From Coprinus comatus (Eukaryota; Basidiomycota; Agaricomycetes; Agaricales; Agaricaceae): DNA of 64,000 bases. Below the pieces are notes generated by a model. That model made no database searches. It had not been told where the DNA came from and saw only the letters and a list, made by a program, of their open reading frames with translations. This document shows positions 13,380 through 25,465 of this stretch, piece after piece. Within the stretch, counting starts at the first letter, position 1, and every line of letters begins with the position of its first letter. Made by a program: the position numbers and the translations under genes. The stretch spans positions 310,001 to 374,000 of the forward strand of contig JAWPGT010000011.1 in NCBI GenBank assembly GCA_034638255.1, read 5' to 3'.

Positions 13380-15347
13380 ATGCATATTGCCTCCACAAAG
13401 GTCTGCTGGAACCATGTAGTGGCCGCACGCACCAGGCTAAGCCATGTACTCGGTTCGTTTGCGCTTCCAACACACACCAACACCCAGGGTCGCCACTACC
13501 GCACGACTTGTACGCGAAGCAGAAGAACAGCACTTTTCACTCAGCCCAGTGTCTGCCAAATTACACGCTCATATACAAATACTTGCCCTATCACCCACGT
13601 GAGGCACTTTGCATGGTCTCTCAGGCCCCAGCCACGTACCCCCGAATGCAACGATGTACCCAGCGGTCATGAAGATGTTGCCAAAAATGCAATTCTAGAC
13701 AAAGTTATGAAAGGACGCCAGCCATCAGAACTTATGCTACGATGTGCGTTATCATTGTTTTACAATTATATCATTTGCTCATCCTACCACGTTCTTTACA
13801 GGTACTGTATTGGATGCCGAAGGTGCTTTGCATTCATAATCGGTTCTCAAAACCGCTGTTAATCAACGATTTAGGTAATGTCAAGACAATATCTGGGCAG
13901 TTCAAAAAGTCCGACCTGAGTGCTGAGCATGGTCTCAACGTACGTGTTTCATGACCTGCCATCGTTCCCTGTGTCCCTAAATGATATAGGCAGGCCCGAG
14001 ATTTGCGGAAAATCGATTCTCGAGTTCCAAACCTGGTCCCAACTATCCTTATACGCAAAGAGGCTATTTTGGTATGTTCACGTAGCCATTTATCCTTTTG
14101 TTATACTCAAAATCCGACAGATCAATATCCTTCATATACGTGCTCTTGTTAAATCAGATGCCGTTGTACTTTTCGACACTTATGGCTCTGCAGATTCGCG
14201 GCTACATTCGGTTTTCTTGTACCACTTGGAGGTATTGATTTGCAATACAAAAGATGTTGTTTTTCTGACAAATTTCTTTATAGCACAACTTGAAACTAAA
14301 AGGAACTGGAATGGCGTATGAATTTCGGTAAGTTCTTGCTGTTTAATTGGCTCTCGTTGTGTTCTTAAGCTCGATTGTCGTTCAGTGCACTTGAATCGAT
14401 ATTGCTTTCCGTATTGAGTGCACTGGAAGCAGAAATGGTATTTATCCGAAATCTAGTCGGAGGGCTCTTAGCTGAGCTGGAGGATAATATTGATCATGAT
14501 CGTTTTAAACGTTTACTCCATTATTCTCGACGTCTTGTCAGTTTCAAGAACAGAGCAAAACTTGTGAGTTTTACTTTTACTAGTTAATCCATGGTCTTGA
14601 TAAATTATAGGTTGAAGAAGCACTAGAAGAAGTTCTTGCTCAAGGTCTGTGATCATCTGTTTAGAATTTATTGTGACTAATACGGCTTGTAGATGAGGAT
14701 TTAAATGCCATGTATCTTTCGGACAGAAAAAGCAATGTGCAAAGAAACCAAAGCGACCACGAAGAGCTTGAACTATTGTTAGAGTCTTTCTCAAAGCAAG
14801 TGGAGGAGATTGTCAACGAAGCAGAAAACATAGAGGTATCGTACTAGTTCTCGAGAAGGCTGTTTTGTCCGGTTGATTGTTCCTTTCAGAGTAACGTTCA
14901 ATCTACACAAGAAATTGCCGAGCTCATTCTAGATTCTAATCGAAATGCTTTGCTTGCATTGGACCTTCAGGTCTCTATTGCCACAATGGGTATCGGCACG
15001 GGTGCTCTTGTCGCAGGCCTGTTTGGCATGAACGTATGTTCAACCTGTGTTCCTTAATCATGTTATTCATATTTATCCACTAGTTAACAAACCACTTTGA
15101 GCAACACCCGTACGCTTTCTTCATTATGACAGGAGCTTCATCTGCTCTCGCTATCTTGGTTGCTTGGGCAGCCTTGCGAAAGTACGTACTCCCTAAATCC
15201 GGTCTGTATATTTATATCGAGTTTATTTATAGACTTATGAAAATCCGGCGGGTTGGTTTGTCGAATACTCACAGTTCAAATAAGAAGGGGAAGAAGCCTT
15301 GGCTTCCATTGCCTTTGCGACGGAGAATCCCAGAAGGATGGTCATGA
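13380..15347 (+). CDS. MRS2: Mitochondrial inner-membrane Mg2+ channel, CorA/MRS2 family
   Basis: The family forms pentameric Mg2+ channels of the mitochondrial inner membrane. The N-terminal exon (13380 to about 13742) is rich in Arg/Ser/Thr and poor in acidic residues, as in a mitochondrial presequence, and leads into PSELMLRC. Following exons give VLDAEGNVKTISGQFKK, ARDLRKIDSRVPNLVPTILI, ILHIRALVKSDAVVLFD, the coiled-coil ALESILLSVLSALEAEM, and LLHYSRRLVSFKNRAKLVEE. The signature GALVAGLFGMN ends the first membrane helix (about 15005-15030); the second is FFIMTGASSALAILVAWAA (15120-15180). A basic tail ends at TGA 15345-15347. About ten introns of 45-80 bp. The invariant GMN is intact. Start chosen as the first ATG in the presequence frame. 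Confidence 0.92.
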
Positions 15348-17030
15348 CCCCATTTCACACAATGCGACACCAATTATTGTTTGACGACCTGAACCACCCT
15401 TCCATTTAGAATCTACCCAAGAAATGATCTATCCATATCCATATACACTCCCTTCTACAAGTATAGTACACCCCCTTACTATTTATGATTAATCTAGTTG
15501 CACAATTAACTCCTTGTCACTCCTATTCCCTTGTTACAGTCAGAGTTGTCATTGATATTGGAATCTAAGGTTAGTTGCAGATTACTTTACGGTTTACTCA
15601 ACTGCTCCCCCCAAGCTTACTTTCCTATGGAGTCGGGTGCTTGCCGTTTGATGGGTTCTGCAAAAATGAGATTTGACGCAAAAAGTCAGGAATGAGGTGA
15701 GGTATATTGGTTGGAACACGGGATTCATAAAACAAATTCAGAGCCAATCACCAACTAAACCTTAGTGACGCCTGGACTCAAATGATTCCTGACAGGTGTT
15801 CCAGAGCCACTAGAAGATAGCCTACATAGGTCAGGTGATACAGTTTCTGACTGAGACGTTTTTTTGGATGCCACACGGAGCAAACATACATCTTTATTGG
15901 AAATCAAACTCAAGGATGATGAATTTTCAATCGAACTCCGAAAAGAATTCTCGGATGTTGGCGGCAAAAAAAAGTTATGAATAGATTGATCAACAAAGAG
16001 TTAAATGAGACCGGAACTTGACTTTGGTGAGTTCGAATTGTTCTTTGACAGGGAAATGGAGATGGATTGTGGGGTTTTACTTGCTAAATCAAGCATTTGT
16101 GTTGGAGATGTGAGTTAACACCGGACCTTAGTAAGTTGCCGCCAGCGGCAAAGGTATGATACTATGAAACAATCAAATCATTCAATCAAAGGCTGACCGT
16201 TAACCTTCAACTTGAAACGATACAACATAGGATATGGATATGCCCTTCTAGAATCTTGACACTAGAAGACCTAATATACTTAGGGATTAGTATTTTTTTC
16301 AAAGGAGATGTAAGCCAAGAGTTATTAAGCCGAAGCACGATAGTACGGCAGGAGATTATCGACTCTAACCCGTTGTGGGGACTTGTTAAAAAAAAAGCTG
16401 GCAGTGCCAAACAATGATACGATCCTAGAATGATGAACCACTACGAAGTCGTGTGCCCTGTCTCTCTCAAGTTTTCTACAAGTCTGCATGTACTCCCAGT
16501 ATAACATTTTGGCAAAAGAGACTCCCGAACCTTTTGAAAAAAAGTGTACAATTGCAAGTATACTATCAAGATGTGGACTTGTTATTTTCTTTTCTTCCAA
16601 CAAAGGTTAGGATTTTTGGATAGACTGGACCCGTGGGGAACAAATTAACTACACGTTGTTTTTTACTTTTCTTTATGCCTTGTATCGATGAAAGATGAAC
16701 ATTGCGAACACCTGTCATCGGCCTGTCACTTATAATTAAAATCATGAATAGGTCCAGTGACCACTGACTCGGAATTCGGGTAGAATTTGGTGCACCAAAG
16801 AATTCAAAAAGCGAAATGAGTTACACGTTTTTCATACTTAGGGCATTCGTCTGTATGGAATAAGATGGAATGTAACCTTTGTTTCTTTTTCCATTGTTCG
16901 CCAAGCGTCTCCGAGGATATTACACTCGCTAATGCTACTTTCGACCATGATAATGGATCATTCATAATAACTGTTAGCAAGTAACCGTCAGTGACAAACA
17001 AATATAGGCAATCTTAGAACTGCAAAAAGA
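15348..17030. other. Intergenic, no gene seen
   Basis: About 1.7 kb between the Mg channel and the tRNA gene. Short open stretches (for example 15755-15967 minus, 16325-16603 minus) have no recognisable motif and no supporting exon structure. Confidence 0.45.
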
Positions 17031-17103
17031 TGGTTCAACCCGGGATCGAACCGGAGACCTTCTGTGTGTAAGACAGAAATCATAACCACTAGACCATTGA
17101 ACC
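17031..17103 (-). tRNA. tRNA-Val (anticodon UAC)
   Basis: The minus strand folds as a 73-nt cloverleaf without intron. The acceptor GGTTCAA pairs with TTGAACC. The D arm carries the A-box TCTAGTGGTTATG. The anticodon stem TCTGT/ACAGA closes the loop CTTACAC with anticodon TAC, reading GUA (Val). The T arm contains the B-box GGTTCGATCCC. The discriminator is A at 17031. Confidence 0.93.
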
Positions 17104-17295
17104 GTTGATGTAATTTATTATGTAAACATGAAGAGGTGTTTTACTCCCAAACGTGTCATCGGTAACCATCGAATTTCCTGTGATTCCAATTGTGATGGAC
17201 ATGTGGTCTGTGCAGGAACCCAGCACGGATTAAGAAGGCCATTCTTTCTCCTCGATACCCAACTCGATTTTTGAGTTGAAGGTTGTTCGGTACAC

Positions 17296-19029
17296 ATGGG
17301 TCCACGACTGTCAATAGCCACCCTATTCTGTACATTACCCTTCTTGGTTGAAGGTGTACATGTATTGGATATCAGGCAAGGTACGTGCCTTTATTGACAA
17401 ATAGGCTTGAAACCTTATGCAACTCTACCAGGCTTCAGCCCTACAACAGATCTAACTCCTCTGCCTTCTTCGACCCCGGTCATCTTTATCAATGATATCG
17501 ACACGCTTTCCACCTGTGAAAGTAGCATTATCACTTGGATATACGCTGGCCCATTCCTGCCGCTTAACCTTGCTGTGACGAATCGCGATGTGCAACAAAT
17601 TGACCCACCTGCATCACTCTCAATCACTACTAGGCCAACTCCTACCTTCACAGACGGGGGTGCGGCTACAGAGCAGATCGAAGTGGTTACTTCGACACTG
17701 GTAGAATCTGCTAACCCTTATGCCTCTAGTGTCCCTTGGGTAGTAAATGTCCCTCAAGGATGGTATCGAGTTCGTGCCACCATGCGTGCTCAAACACTAG
17801 CCTGGTCCGCGCCTTTCTTTATCAGATCAGGGGTCGACACATCATGTGTAGGTAATCCTAACACTCCTATTCCAACCACTTCTCCTTCCCCCACTTCTAT
17901 GACCTCATCAGCTTCAACGGGCACCCAGACACCAACGAACACTCCCACCCCTTCTTCGGCGTCGGCAAGCGCGTTTGGAACAGGTGGAATTGTGGGAGTT
18001 TCGTTTGGTGCTGCGGCAGTTATAACGATCATTCTCCTCCTTTACCTGTGTCTGCGACGTCGCAATCGAAGCAAAGGGGGCGCAAAACTCAAACGTAGCT
18101 GGGGTGGATTGGGTTCGACGAGTTCTAATCATTCAAGTAAACCTTTCCGAGGCAGTCGAAGTTCTATACCTGTAGCTGGTCACAACCCTAGGCAATATTC
18201 CATGGCTGATTCGCTGAGAGAAACGATCTCCGAGGACGAACGAAGAAACGGGAATATCCCACGCTTCTCATCGTTCGAGGAGAAGGTCTCTACCTCACCA
18301 CAGTCTTACGGTGGTGATCCTTTCCGTGACGCTGAAGGAGGATTGGCCTTGTCGCCTTTGCCATCTAATGGTGGGAGACCGCTTTCGCTTTCGAGATCGT
18401 CACTTCCTCGTAGCCATCTACAGACACCCCAGCCCCGACTCGATTATGAATCATCTTCATCACTCAACTCTCTTGCCATTGCACAAGAACTTCATAACTC
18501 TCCTCCCACGGGTGACATCTTTGGTGGGACCGGCCGAAGACCTTCTATTGACTCCACATCATATCCACCGGGATACCCTTCACCAACGCACCACACATCC
18601 CCCCTGACGGCCACTGATATGGGACGAACTTACTCAGGTTCCTCATCCGCAAATACTACACAGACACAACAGCAAAGGAAGCAGATCAACCGGCAATCCG
18701 GCGGCACGACATCAGTTGCATCTGTACGAAAAACCCCCAGAAAACCCGTGCCCGTGTATGATCCATCCCTCGCGATTTCAACTACAACTTCAACGATGAC
18801 CCCTAGTTCCTCTCCCTCACCTGCTACCCCGATTCACACTCCCGTTATTCCACCTCCTACTGTACAGGGTCATTACTCTAGGAAATCCTTGGGGACGACG
18901 TATAACTCGGCCGCTGCGGAAAGCACTGGAAACTTGGAGTTGGCACATAAGAGTAGCTTCGGTCCGGGCGGCTTGGAAGGAAAAGTTCACTATTTGATAC
19001 CCGATATGCCTCCGCCCAGAAACGACTGA
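17296..19029 (+). CDS. Secreted-domain single-pass membrane protein with long Ser/Pro-rich cytoplasmic tail
   Basis: Exon 1 starts at ATG 17296 and encodes a signal peptide (MGPRLSIATLFCTLPFLVEG). An intron ending at ATAG (about 17404) joins it to a long exon; the donor is either GTGTAC (54-bp intron) or GTACGT (24-bp intron). The ectodomain has two Cys near its edges, CESSIITWIYAGPF and VPQGWYRVRATM, a pattern common in basidiomycete secreted or Ser-Thr-rich membrane proteins. A Thr/Ser/Pro stalk (17870-17970) leads to one helix, GIVGVSFGAAAVITIILLLY, then RRRNRSKGG as a stop-transfer signal. The remaining ~320 residues are Ser/Pro/Thr-rich and probably cytoplasmic. Function unknown; a cell-surface sensor or adhesion role is possible. 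Confidence 0.78.
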
Positions 19030-19901
19030 TAAAGTTAAGTACTTTTCTTTTCATTTACCTCGGAAACCGGATTTTTCTTGAGCCTACGGCTGAACAATGC
19101 TTTTGTATATTCACCTCACTTTTTTGTTGCATACCTCCCATCTTGTTCAATTTGTGCTTTAATGTACGATGCTTCTACTACCACCCTATTGTTTACTATC
19201 TTCTTGTACGTCTGGTCTAACGTCTTTGGTGTATTTTGTCCGATATTTAAGTTTATTATAAAATTTCCTAGCTCGCATACTTGCATTTGGCAGTGGCATT
19301 TCTATTCTTTGTCTTTTAAAGGTGTGGCGTTTAGCGTATATGCTCTTGATTGAAGAGTCCGAGGGCTGAGAAACTGTAACCACAAGAAAAACCAATAACT
19401 ACTGAAAGTCATTGTGGAGATATAAAATTTTCATGTTCCCACATCATGACTAGTCTGATGCTTATCAGGTGTGATTGTTTTGTGCTACTAATAGCACCTA
19501 CTATGTATTACTAGTTTGCGACACAAATCACAAAGCTCAGCCTTTCACCATGTCTACCATGGTCCATCACAAACTTTTTTTTGGATTTAGCTTTCCGCAA
19601 GATAGTTATTAAACCCCGTAGAACCTTGTGTAACCAATGCAGTTGTCCCAGTGGTTCTTGAATCTTAGGAACGTTCAACTTCGCTCGCAAACTGATATTG
19701 TGGAATTTTAGACGAACTTGACTAGGTGAGGCCGTAGTATCTTTGGTTTATCATTGTGTACTTATGGTCTGGTTTCAAACAGAACCGGGTGTTATTTGAG
19801 GCTGGTCATTAACCATCTGAGGTTTATTCTGTTTTTTTTTTCTGTTCTGCAAATCGCGTGAGCAAATTATTTCGGTTTTTTCATTATTATTGCATTATAA
19901 C
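19030..19901. other. Intergenic between two membrane-protein genes
   Basis: AT-rich sequence with no convincing coding potential. It probably contains the 3' UTR of the upstream gene and the promoter of the next one. Confidence 0.4.
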
Positions 19902-20636
19902 ATGATGAATTCAGTGATTATAAACATGGCAACACCAGAACGCTTTACAACACCAGAGTTTGTTGCACTTGTGGTAGCTTCTCTGATCGTTGGCGTCGTA
20001 ACAGGGGGGATGATAATTTGGGTGTGTTTTTGGTACATGAAGCGTCGTAGTGGTCAACATACTACCGACGATAGGTTAGAAAAGGGATATGTGAAAAGCG
20101 AGAAGAGACGTAGAAAAAGCGGTTTGAAGTGCGTTGGGAACGGAAGGATATCTATCTCAATTCAAGACCCATCCATTGGTGATGATGATCGTCTAAGCTT
20201 CGAGTGTCGAGGAACGGACGGTTACTCAAAATCCCCCGACCCACATACCCCTCTTACTCTAGGCATCACAGAAGCGAGACAATCGGCCTCGTCAGTATCA
20301 GTAGATGGCGCAACAGGATGTTTGGAAGGTGAGATGAGGGAGGACAAGATGATTTTGATGTCAGATTTTCACTTTATTGGTTCCTCGGCATCACACCGAC
20401 ACCATAATCTATTGGATGGCGGCAGAGGTTTTCTGCCGGGGTCAACAAACCGAGATGAGGGTTGTATTGAAACACATCACTCCTCGGAAGCGAATGTTCC
20501 GTTTCACGAGAATACGACATTATCGATACAACCTCCATTACATCCACCGCAATCTTCTTCGATCCCAACAGACAATGTGGTAGACCCATTACCAACCTCA
20601 TATCCACATCAAAACTTCAATGTAATAGTATTGTAA
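19902..20636 (+). CDS. Small single-pass membrane protein, unknown function
   Basis: An uninterrupted frame of about 244 codons starts at ATG 19902 (MMNSVIINMATPERF); an in-frame Met at 19926 is an alternative. Residues 16-45 hold one strong hydrophobic helix (FVALVVASLIVGVVTGGMII then WVCFWYMKRR), followed by a very basic juxtamembrane stretch (KSEKRRRKSG) and a Ser/His/Pro-rich tail ending NFNVIVL. There is almost no ectodomain, unlike its neighbours, so an upstream exon may be missing. Its topology resembles the flanking genes at 17296 and 21308, but I see no sequence similarity beyond composition. Confidence 0.6.
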   Translation: MMNSVIINMATPERFTTPEFVALVVASLIVGVVTGGMIIWVCFWYMKRRSGQHTTDDRLEKGYVKSEKRRRKSGLKCVGNGRISISIQDPSIGDDDRLSFECRGTDGYSKSPDPHTPLTLGITEARQSASSVSVDGATGCLEGEMREDKMILMSDFHFIGSSASHRHHNLLDGGRGFLPGSTNRDEGCIETHHSSEANVPFHENTTLSIQPPLHPPQSSSIPTDNVVDPLPTSYPHQNFNVIVL

Positions 20637-21307
20637 CGAACGCGAGATATTTTATATGCCTGATTGAGATGGATTTTTTTCGTTGAGGAACTTGTACGCG
20701 TGATCCGGTCTTGGGTTCTGATGCGCGGAGTGTGAATATATGTTTTTAGACTCTACCTGGCATACCCCCTCATAAGTACTTATACCTTCCTTCGGGGAAT
20801 ACGGAGAATAACTTCGTTTGGTTCACGTTATATATTCAGCATCTAGTGTCAATGTGTCTTCCAGGGTGTGTCAATGGACTTTCGAGTTCGATAGTAAGTT
20901 TATATCTAGCATCATATTGATTGATTAACAGATAGATCGCGATGTTTCTACCCAATGACCAGAAATCAGTGAACTGCTGTTCGGCGCCAATTAAAACGGT
21001 TCAGTAGAACCAAAGTAAGCCCATCAGTCGATGTGAATTATGACAGGCCGCAAATGTCAATGACATCAAGAATAAACGCCGTTAATCATGATCATCGTCC
21101 TCCTGGATACGAGGTTAATTTTGTAGTCTGCATGTGTATAATGGTATGTATCGAAATGCCGTTTTGGGCTGCTTTCATTCCTTTCCTTTCATTTCCCCTG
21201 TATAGTTTTGTCTCGTTCATTTCGTTGCTCTTGAAGGTATGCGTATAAAATGAAATAGAAAATATCATCTCACCTCAGGACCTTCAACAGAGCTTTGGGC
21301 TTTCACC
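20637..21307. other. Intergenic, possible unrecognised 5' exon
   Basis: A short frame at 21033-21248 ends in hydrophobic sequence (FWAAFIPFLSFPLYSFVSFI). It could be an upstream exon giving the next gene a signal anchor, but I cannot place a splice join with confidence. Confidence 0.3.
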
Positions 21308-22802
21308 ATGGCTACCACTGAAGGCACATTTACTCCTACTACTGGTGTTGCTGGTGTGTGCCACCCTCGATATGTTACTCATTATTTTGTTAAATTGGGC
21401 TTGAGTTCAGAAACCATCACCATTACCCCCACTACCATACAAACTACAATAACAGAGACTTTCCCCCCCACATCGTCGCAACCCCCCCCTTCCTCCTCCC
21501 AACCCGAAACATCCGACGAGAATGCGAATATACCCTCTTCCCCTCCTGTTTCTCCTCCCACTGCTCAATCGGATCCTTCGGCAACCAGCTCTTCAAATAC
21601 TCCAGATTTTCGAGCCTCCGACACACCTTCTAGTCCTGTTACGACTAGCCTTGAACTCGCGCCGGTACTATTAACACAAACAGGTTCATGTAAGTATTCT
21701 GCACATTCTCTAGCCCCGATCATGTAATTAACAATATGCTGTGAAGCGTCAAGCCAGAGTACTGAAAACACATCTACGTTTATTGAAGGATCTATCACTA
21801 CTGATTTCGTCGTTTCAACCCGAATATATGCCACCACGGATGGTACCTTTGGAGGTATGGTAAAATTCTTTTTTCACAGAGAGACGGCGCTTGATCGACT
21901 AAATTGTTATATTTTTAGTTCGTACTTTCACAGAAGTGACAACCATCGCCTCTTATCGGGCGGTTCCCACCCACCAAAATAATAGTGACACTACTATGTC
22001 CGCTCAAGGCCATGGGTCTTCTGCTAAAACTGGATTTATAATTCTGGGCGTTGTGGGCGGCCTTGCTGTCATTGTCATTGGGTTACTCACAACTTGGTTT
22101 TACCAACGCAGAAAGAAGAGAAAGTTTCATGATTATAACTTCAACAATTATCGTGACACTGAACCTTACTATGGTACGGCTCATACGTCATTGGGGACAA
22201 ATAGCGCCAATAGGACTTCGACGATTTCTACTCCTCCATCTAATTTCGGTCAACGTTTTGGATGGGCATTGATTCAATCACAACGAAATCTGAGGCGAAC
22301 GGACACAAGTGTTGGTGTCGTTTCTAATAATCCTAATAGGATTACTATTGCTTCATTTGAGAATTCGGAAGACAGAATTGTGACACCTACACCATTCACA
22401 GACTATCGAACAGAAGATGCGCCTACGGAGAAACAGAATCCCTTTGCCGATAGGAGGGTACAATTCTACGATGACTCTCCTCAGGATGATGGAGATCCTT
22501 TTAGGTCCGATGGAATTACAAGGACAAGGCAGAGAAATGAAGAAGAATTGGTTGCGGGGGGCAGTGGAACAGATAGTAGGCCACCAACTTATTATACGGT
22601 TTCCTCTACTGGCGCGACCGTTGCGACGACTTTGCCGAGGTATAGTGTTCATGAGACGGATATGGAGATGTCGCCAATTTATGAAAGGTCAATTGGTTGG
22701 GAAACACAAACTACTGATTCATCGTTACGTAGTCCGTTGTCTTATCGTACAAAACCAAGGAGGTCGGTCAAAACGTTATCAACTATCGGGGAGAAAATTT
22801 AA
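21308..22802 (+). CDS. Ser/Thr/Pro-rich single-pass membrane protein
   Basis: The start at 21308 sits in a strong context (CACCATGG). The first exon encodes a Thr/Ser/Pro-rich, probably O-glycosylated region with TTIQTTITETFPPTSS repeats. Two introns follow (about 21691-21757 and 21856-21919). The last exon has SSAKTGFIILGVVGGLAVIV as the membrane segment, ending in a stop-transfer QRRKKRKF, then a ~240-residue polar tail with repeated proline-aromatic motifs. No signal peptide is visible from this start, so either it is type III or an upstream exon is missed. Third in a row of single-pass proteins on the same strand. Function not recognised. Confidence 0.68.
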
Positions 22803-23399
22803 AATTTCCTACTCATGGTTTATTTATTTTGGACATGTGTTTGTTATTTTTTGCCTTGGTTTTTCTGAACTTTTTGTTTTCACGATGCATTGAATGCACA
22901 ATTATGAACACACTTTCTCTTAAATAGTAGTCATTCATGTATACATCACACTCGCTTTTAAAGTTTAAAGTAAAACCAGCGCCTTCGTTTATGTTTTATA
23001 ATCGTTATTTTGTACCATCATAGAACACAGTTTATTTTCTATATTCTTTGAGCACCCAAATCGTCATTGACATTGATTAATTGTCTGTTTTCAGATCATT
23101 TACGATTTTAACGTTTCGAAACGATAGCAATCTTATGTTGACCTGACCTGAGAAGCCGCATGTATTTTCGTGACGTGGGAAAACTGATACCCACACTCTC
23201 TCCTAAATGTCTCGTTAAAGACCAACTGCCCAAGTATCAGACTAAATTTAGCGCTTCGTAGGGAGCATCAGTTAATGATTAGTACTTAAGAGTTCAACGT
23301 TCAGCGTTCCATGTGTCAATGGTATTGATGCTGATATATAATTCTACACAATTGAGATCTCGCTATCTAAGGAAAGAGAAAGAGAGCGAGAGGTAAAGA
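22803..23399. other. Convergent intergenic region
   Basis: AT-rich sequence between the 3' ends of the plus-strand gene and the minus-strand gene. It should hold both 3' UTRs; no other feature seen. Confidence 0.4.
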
Positions 23400-24644
23400 T
23401 CACGACCAATGTTCGCTGGGAACAACAGCGCTTTGAATAGAACCAACAGCAACAGCAGCACTCTTTCTCAAAGGTTCATCATCATTCCCAGTTCCACTTT
23501 GTCCTTTAGAAATTCCAAGACCTGAAGCTTTAGCCAATGCTTTCATATTTTCATCTTCTAAAATCCATCTTCCTTCCTTTTCTTCTTCATCCCACCATTT
23601 ATTAGCTTGTTCACGTAATTCTGGTGTACGCATGATAGAAGAACGTGTGTATTTGGATAGATGTAGATTTGGGAGAAGGTGTTCGAGTGTACGGAGAGTT
23701 GTTGAAAGATGATATTGTTTTTGTTCGGGTGTGAGAACTACTGGTGGTGAAAGGAGATTGGAAAGTATAGGGATTGGGATGGGGATAGTGGGGATTTTGT
23801 AGATGATTAAAGGGAGGATTAGGAAGAGTAGTTGACGCATTCGGTAAAGTTTATCATGAAGCTGCTAAATTTGTTAGTGAGAGGTAATGAGTATGAAGAG
23901 AAAGATATGGCTATGTACCATGTATGTGGGTTCATCATCTCCTGGTTGGGGGATTATGACCGGCGATGTTGTGATGTAATAAAATTCGGCCAAGCATGCA
24001 ATCACGAGGGCTCCGATTCCAAGTGGACGTAGATAATTACGATTCGAGGACCGTAGAGTAAGAAGCTGTAGGAGTGTGGACTTTAAGTAAAGACCCTGTA
24101 TTCCTGATGAATGGTACTCACACCAATAACACCAACTTCAAAGGTGTATGAGAGGAGAGTCGATGGAAGAGTGAATAAAGCAAAGTCTTCATATGAGATA
24201 CAGAAATCGCAATTGGCAATTGTGTGGTGACCGAACCTGGATTTTGGGCGTCAATTTGATGTGAATGACGTGTGCCGTAGAAAAAGCGTACCGAACATAG
24301 AGAATCCTCATATCGAATGAGCCCAACCTCTTGAGTAAGAGATCAAGATGACTTGGGATGTTTCCAGTATCGGATTGTTGAATTAACAAAGCTTTTATAG
24401 TGTCAGGTGGAGTGTTGATAGGAAGCTTGAAGAGTTCAAACAGATTGTCTGGCCTCGCGACAAGGATTGAATATAGAGTGAAAAGGGTATGTAAGAGGAG
24501 GAAGATCGAGGTTTTAGTCTCTTTTTGTGGGGGTTGGTCTTGAACATTTTCAGGTTGTTTGAAGGTGAAGTAGAGCCACGTTACACCAAGGGTGAGTGAT
24601 ACTGCGAGGTATACGTCGAGTGTTGGGCTTAGCAACGTCGACAT
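23400..24644 (-). CDS. Multi-pass membrane protein of unknown function
   Basis: Start ATG at 24644 (MSTLLSPTLDVYLAVSLTLG) opens with a hydrophobic helix. A second lies at SIFLLLHTLFTLYSILV. Intron 1 (donor GTACGC, about 24290-24232) leads to FGHHTIANCDFCISYEDFAL. A small intron near 24125 can be read as 26 or 56 bp (donor GTGAGT). The next exon has GIGALVIACLAEFYYI as a third helix. After an intron at about 23922-23862 the last exon reads MRQLLFLILPLIIYKIP, then a charged tail with KWWDEEEKEGRWILEDENM, ending EHWS at 23400. Total about 360 residues with four to five helices. Charged C-terminal segment of this kind occurs in ER membrane proteins, but no family is certain. Confidence 0.68.
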
Positions 24645-24962
24645 CTATAAGGTTTGGTTAGACATGTGCAATATCCGCAAACTGTGTTACTTACAGCGAT
24701 ACTTGGTGGTATACGCTCTGTTGTACACGCTGGTACGCCAGGGTGTTAGTGGGGAATTTGATCGGCCCCAGGATCAGTGGTTACGTCATCGAGCTCACCC
24801 ACAAAATAATATTCATTATTTACCCCTCGCAAGGTCGCCGGATCTATCTACTTAGTACTATCAGTTTATGGCTTTCGCGATTATTCATGAAGTAGCTACC
24901 TATTGCTTAACTCTTCCGTGACTCCCTTATAATTCCCCTATGTTATACTGGCATTTAGTTTA

Positions 24963-25331
24963 GGGCCCTTTCGGGAAGGTGCGCGAGACCTACCAGCCAA
25001 AAACGGAGACCTAGGTCTTGATTGGAGCCTAGGAATTCCGCTTGGGAGCTTCCTCAAGACCTAGGTCTGAGTTCGGCAACTCTTAAGCTTGCAACAAAAC
25101 CAGCCTCCGATGTGACGATATATTGAGAATTATATTTTCACCCGCAAAAAATCTACTTTTTGTGATATTCTCAAGTTACGATTGCGGGGTCGTGTGCTGC
25201 AAAAGATGTGACCCCACCTGGACCCCACTGTGACCCGCGACTCGAGACCAACTTCTCGCGGTCTCTCGGATTTAGGTCAAGCGTAGGTCTGATACCTACG
25301 CTTGCGGGAGACTTGGTTCCTGAAAGGGCCC
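24963..25331. mobile_element. MITE, 369 bp, GGGCCC-ended inverted repeats, TTTA target duplication
   Basis: The left end reads GGGCCCTTTCGGGAA and the right end, reversed, GGGCCCTTTCAGGAA, so the inverted repeats match at 14 of 15 positions. TTTA flanks both sides (24959-24962 and 25332-25335). The interior has no reading frame and contains several copies of GACCTAGGTCT-like palindromes. Size, inverted repeats and duplication fit a non-autonomous DNA transposon; superfamily uncertain. Confidence 0.8.
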
Positions 25332-25465
25332 TTTAGAGACTGGAACTCGACACTTCATGCTTCCTGATGAGCCCCGGCCATTGATGTGCCGATCAGATGA
25401 TTTGATGTTAATGGTAGAATATAAATCCCCTATCACAGCAAGTGAGGAGCTCACACTATCATATC

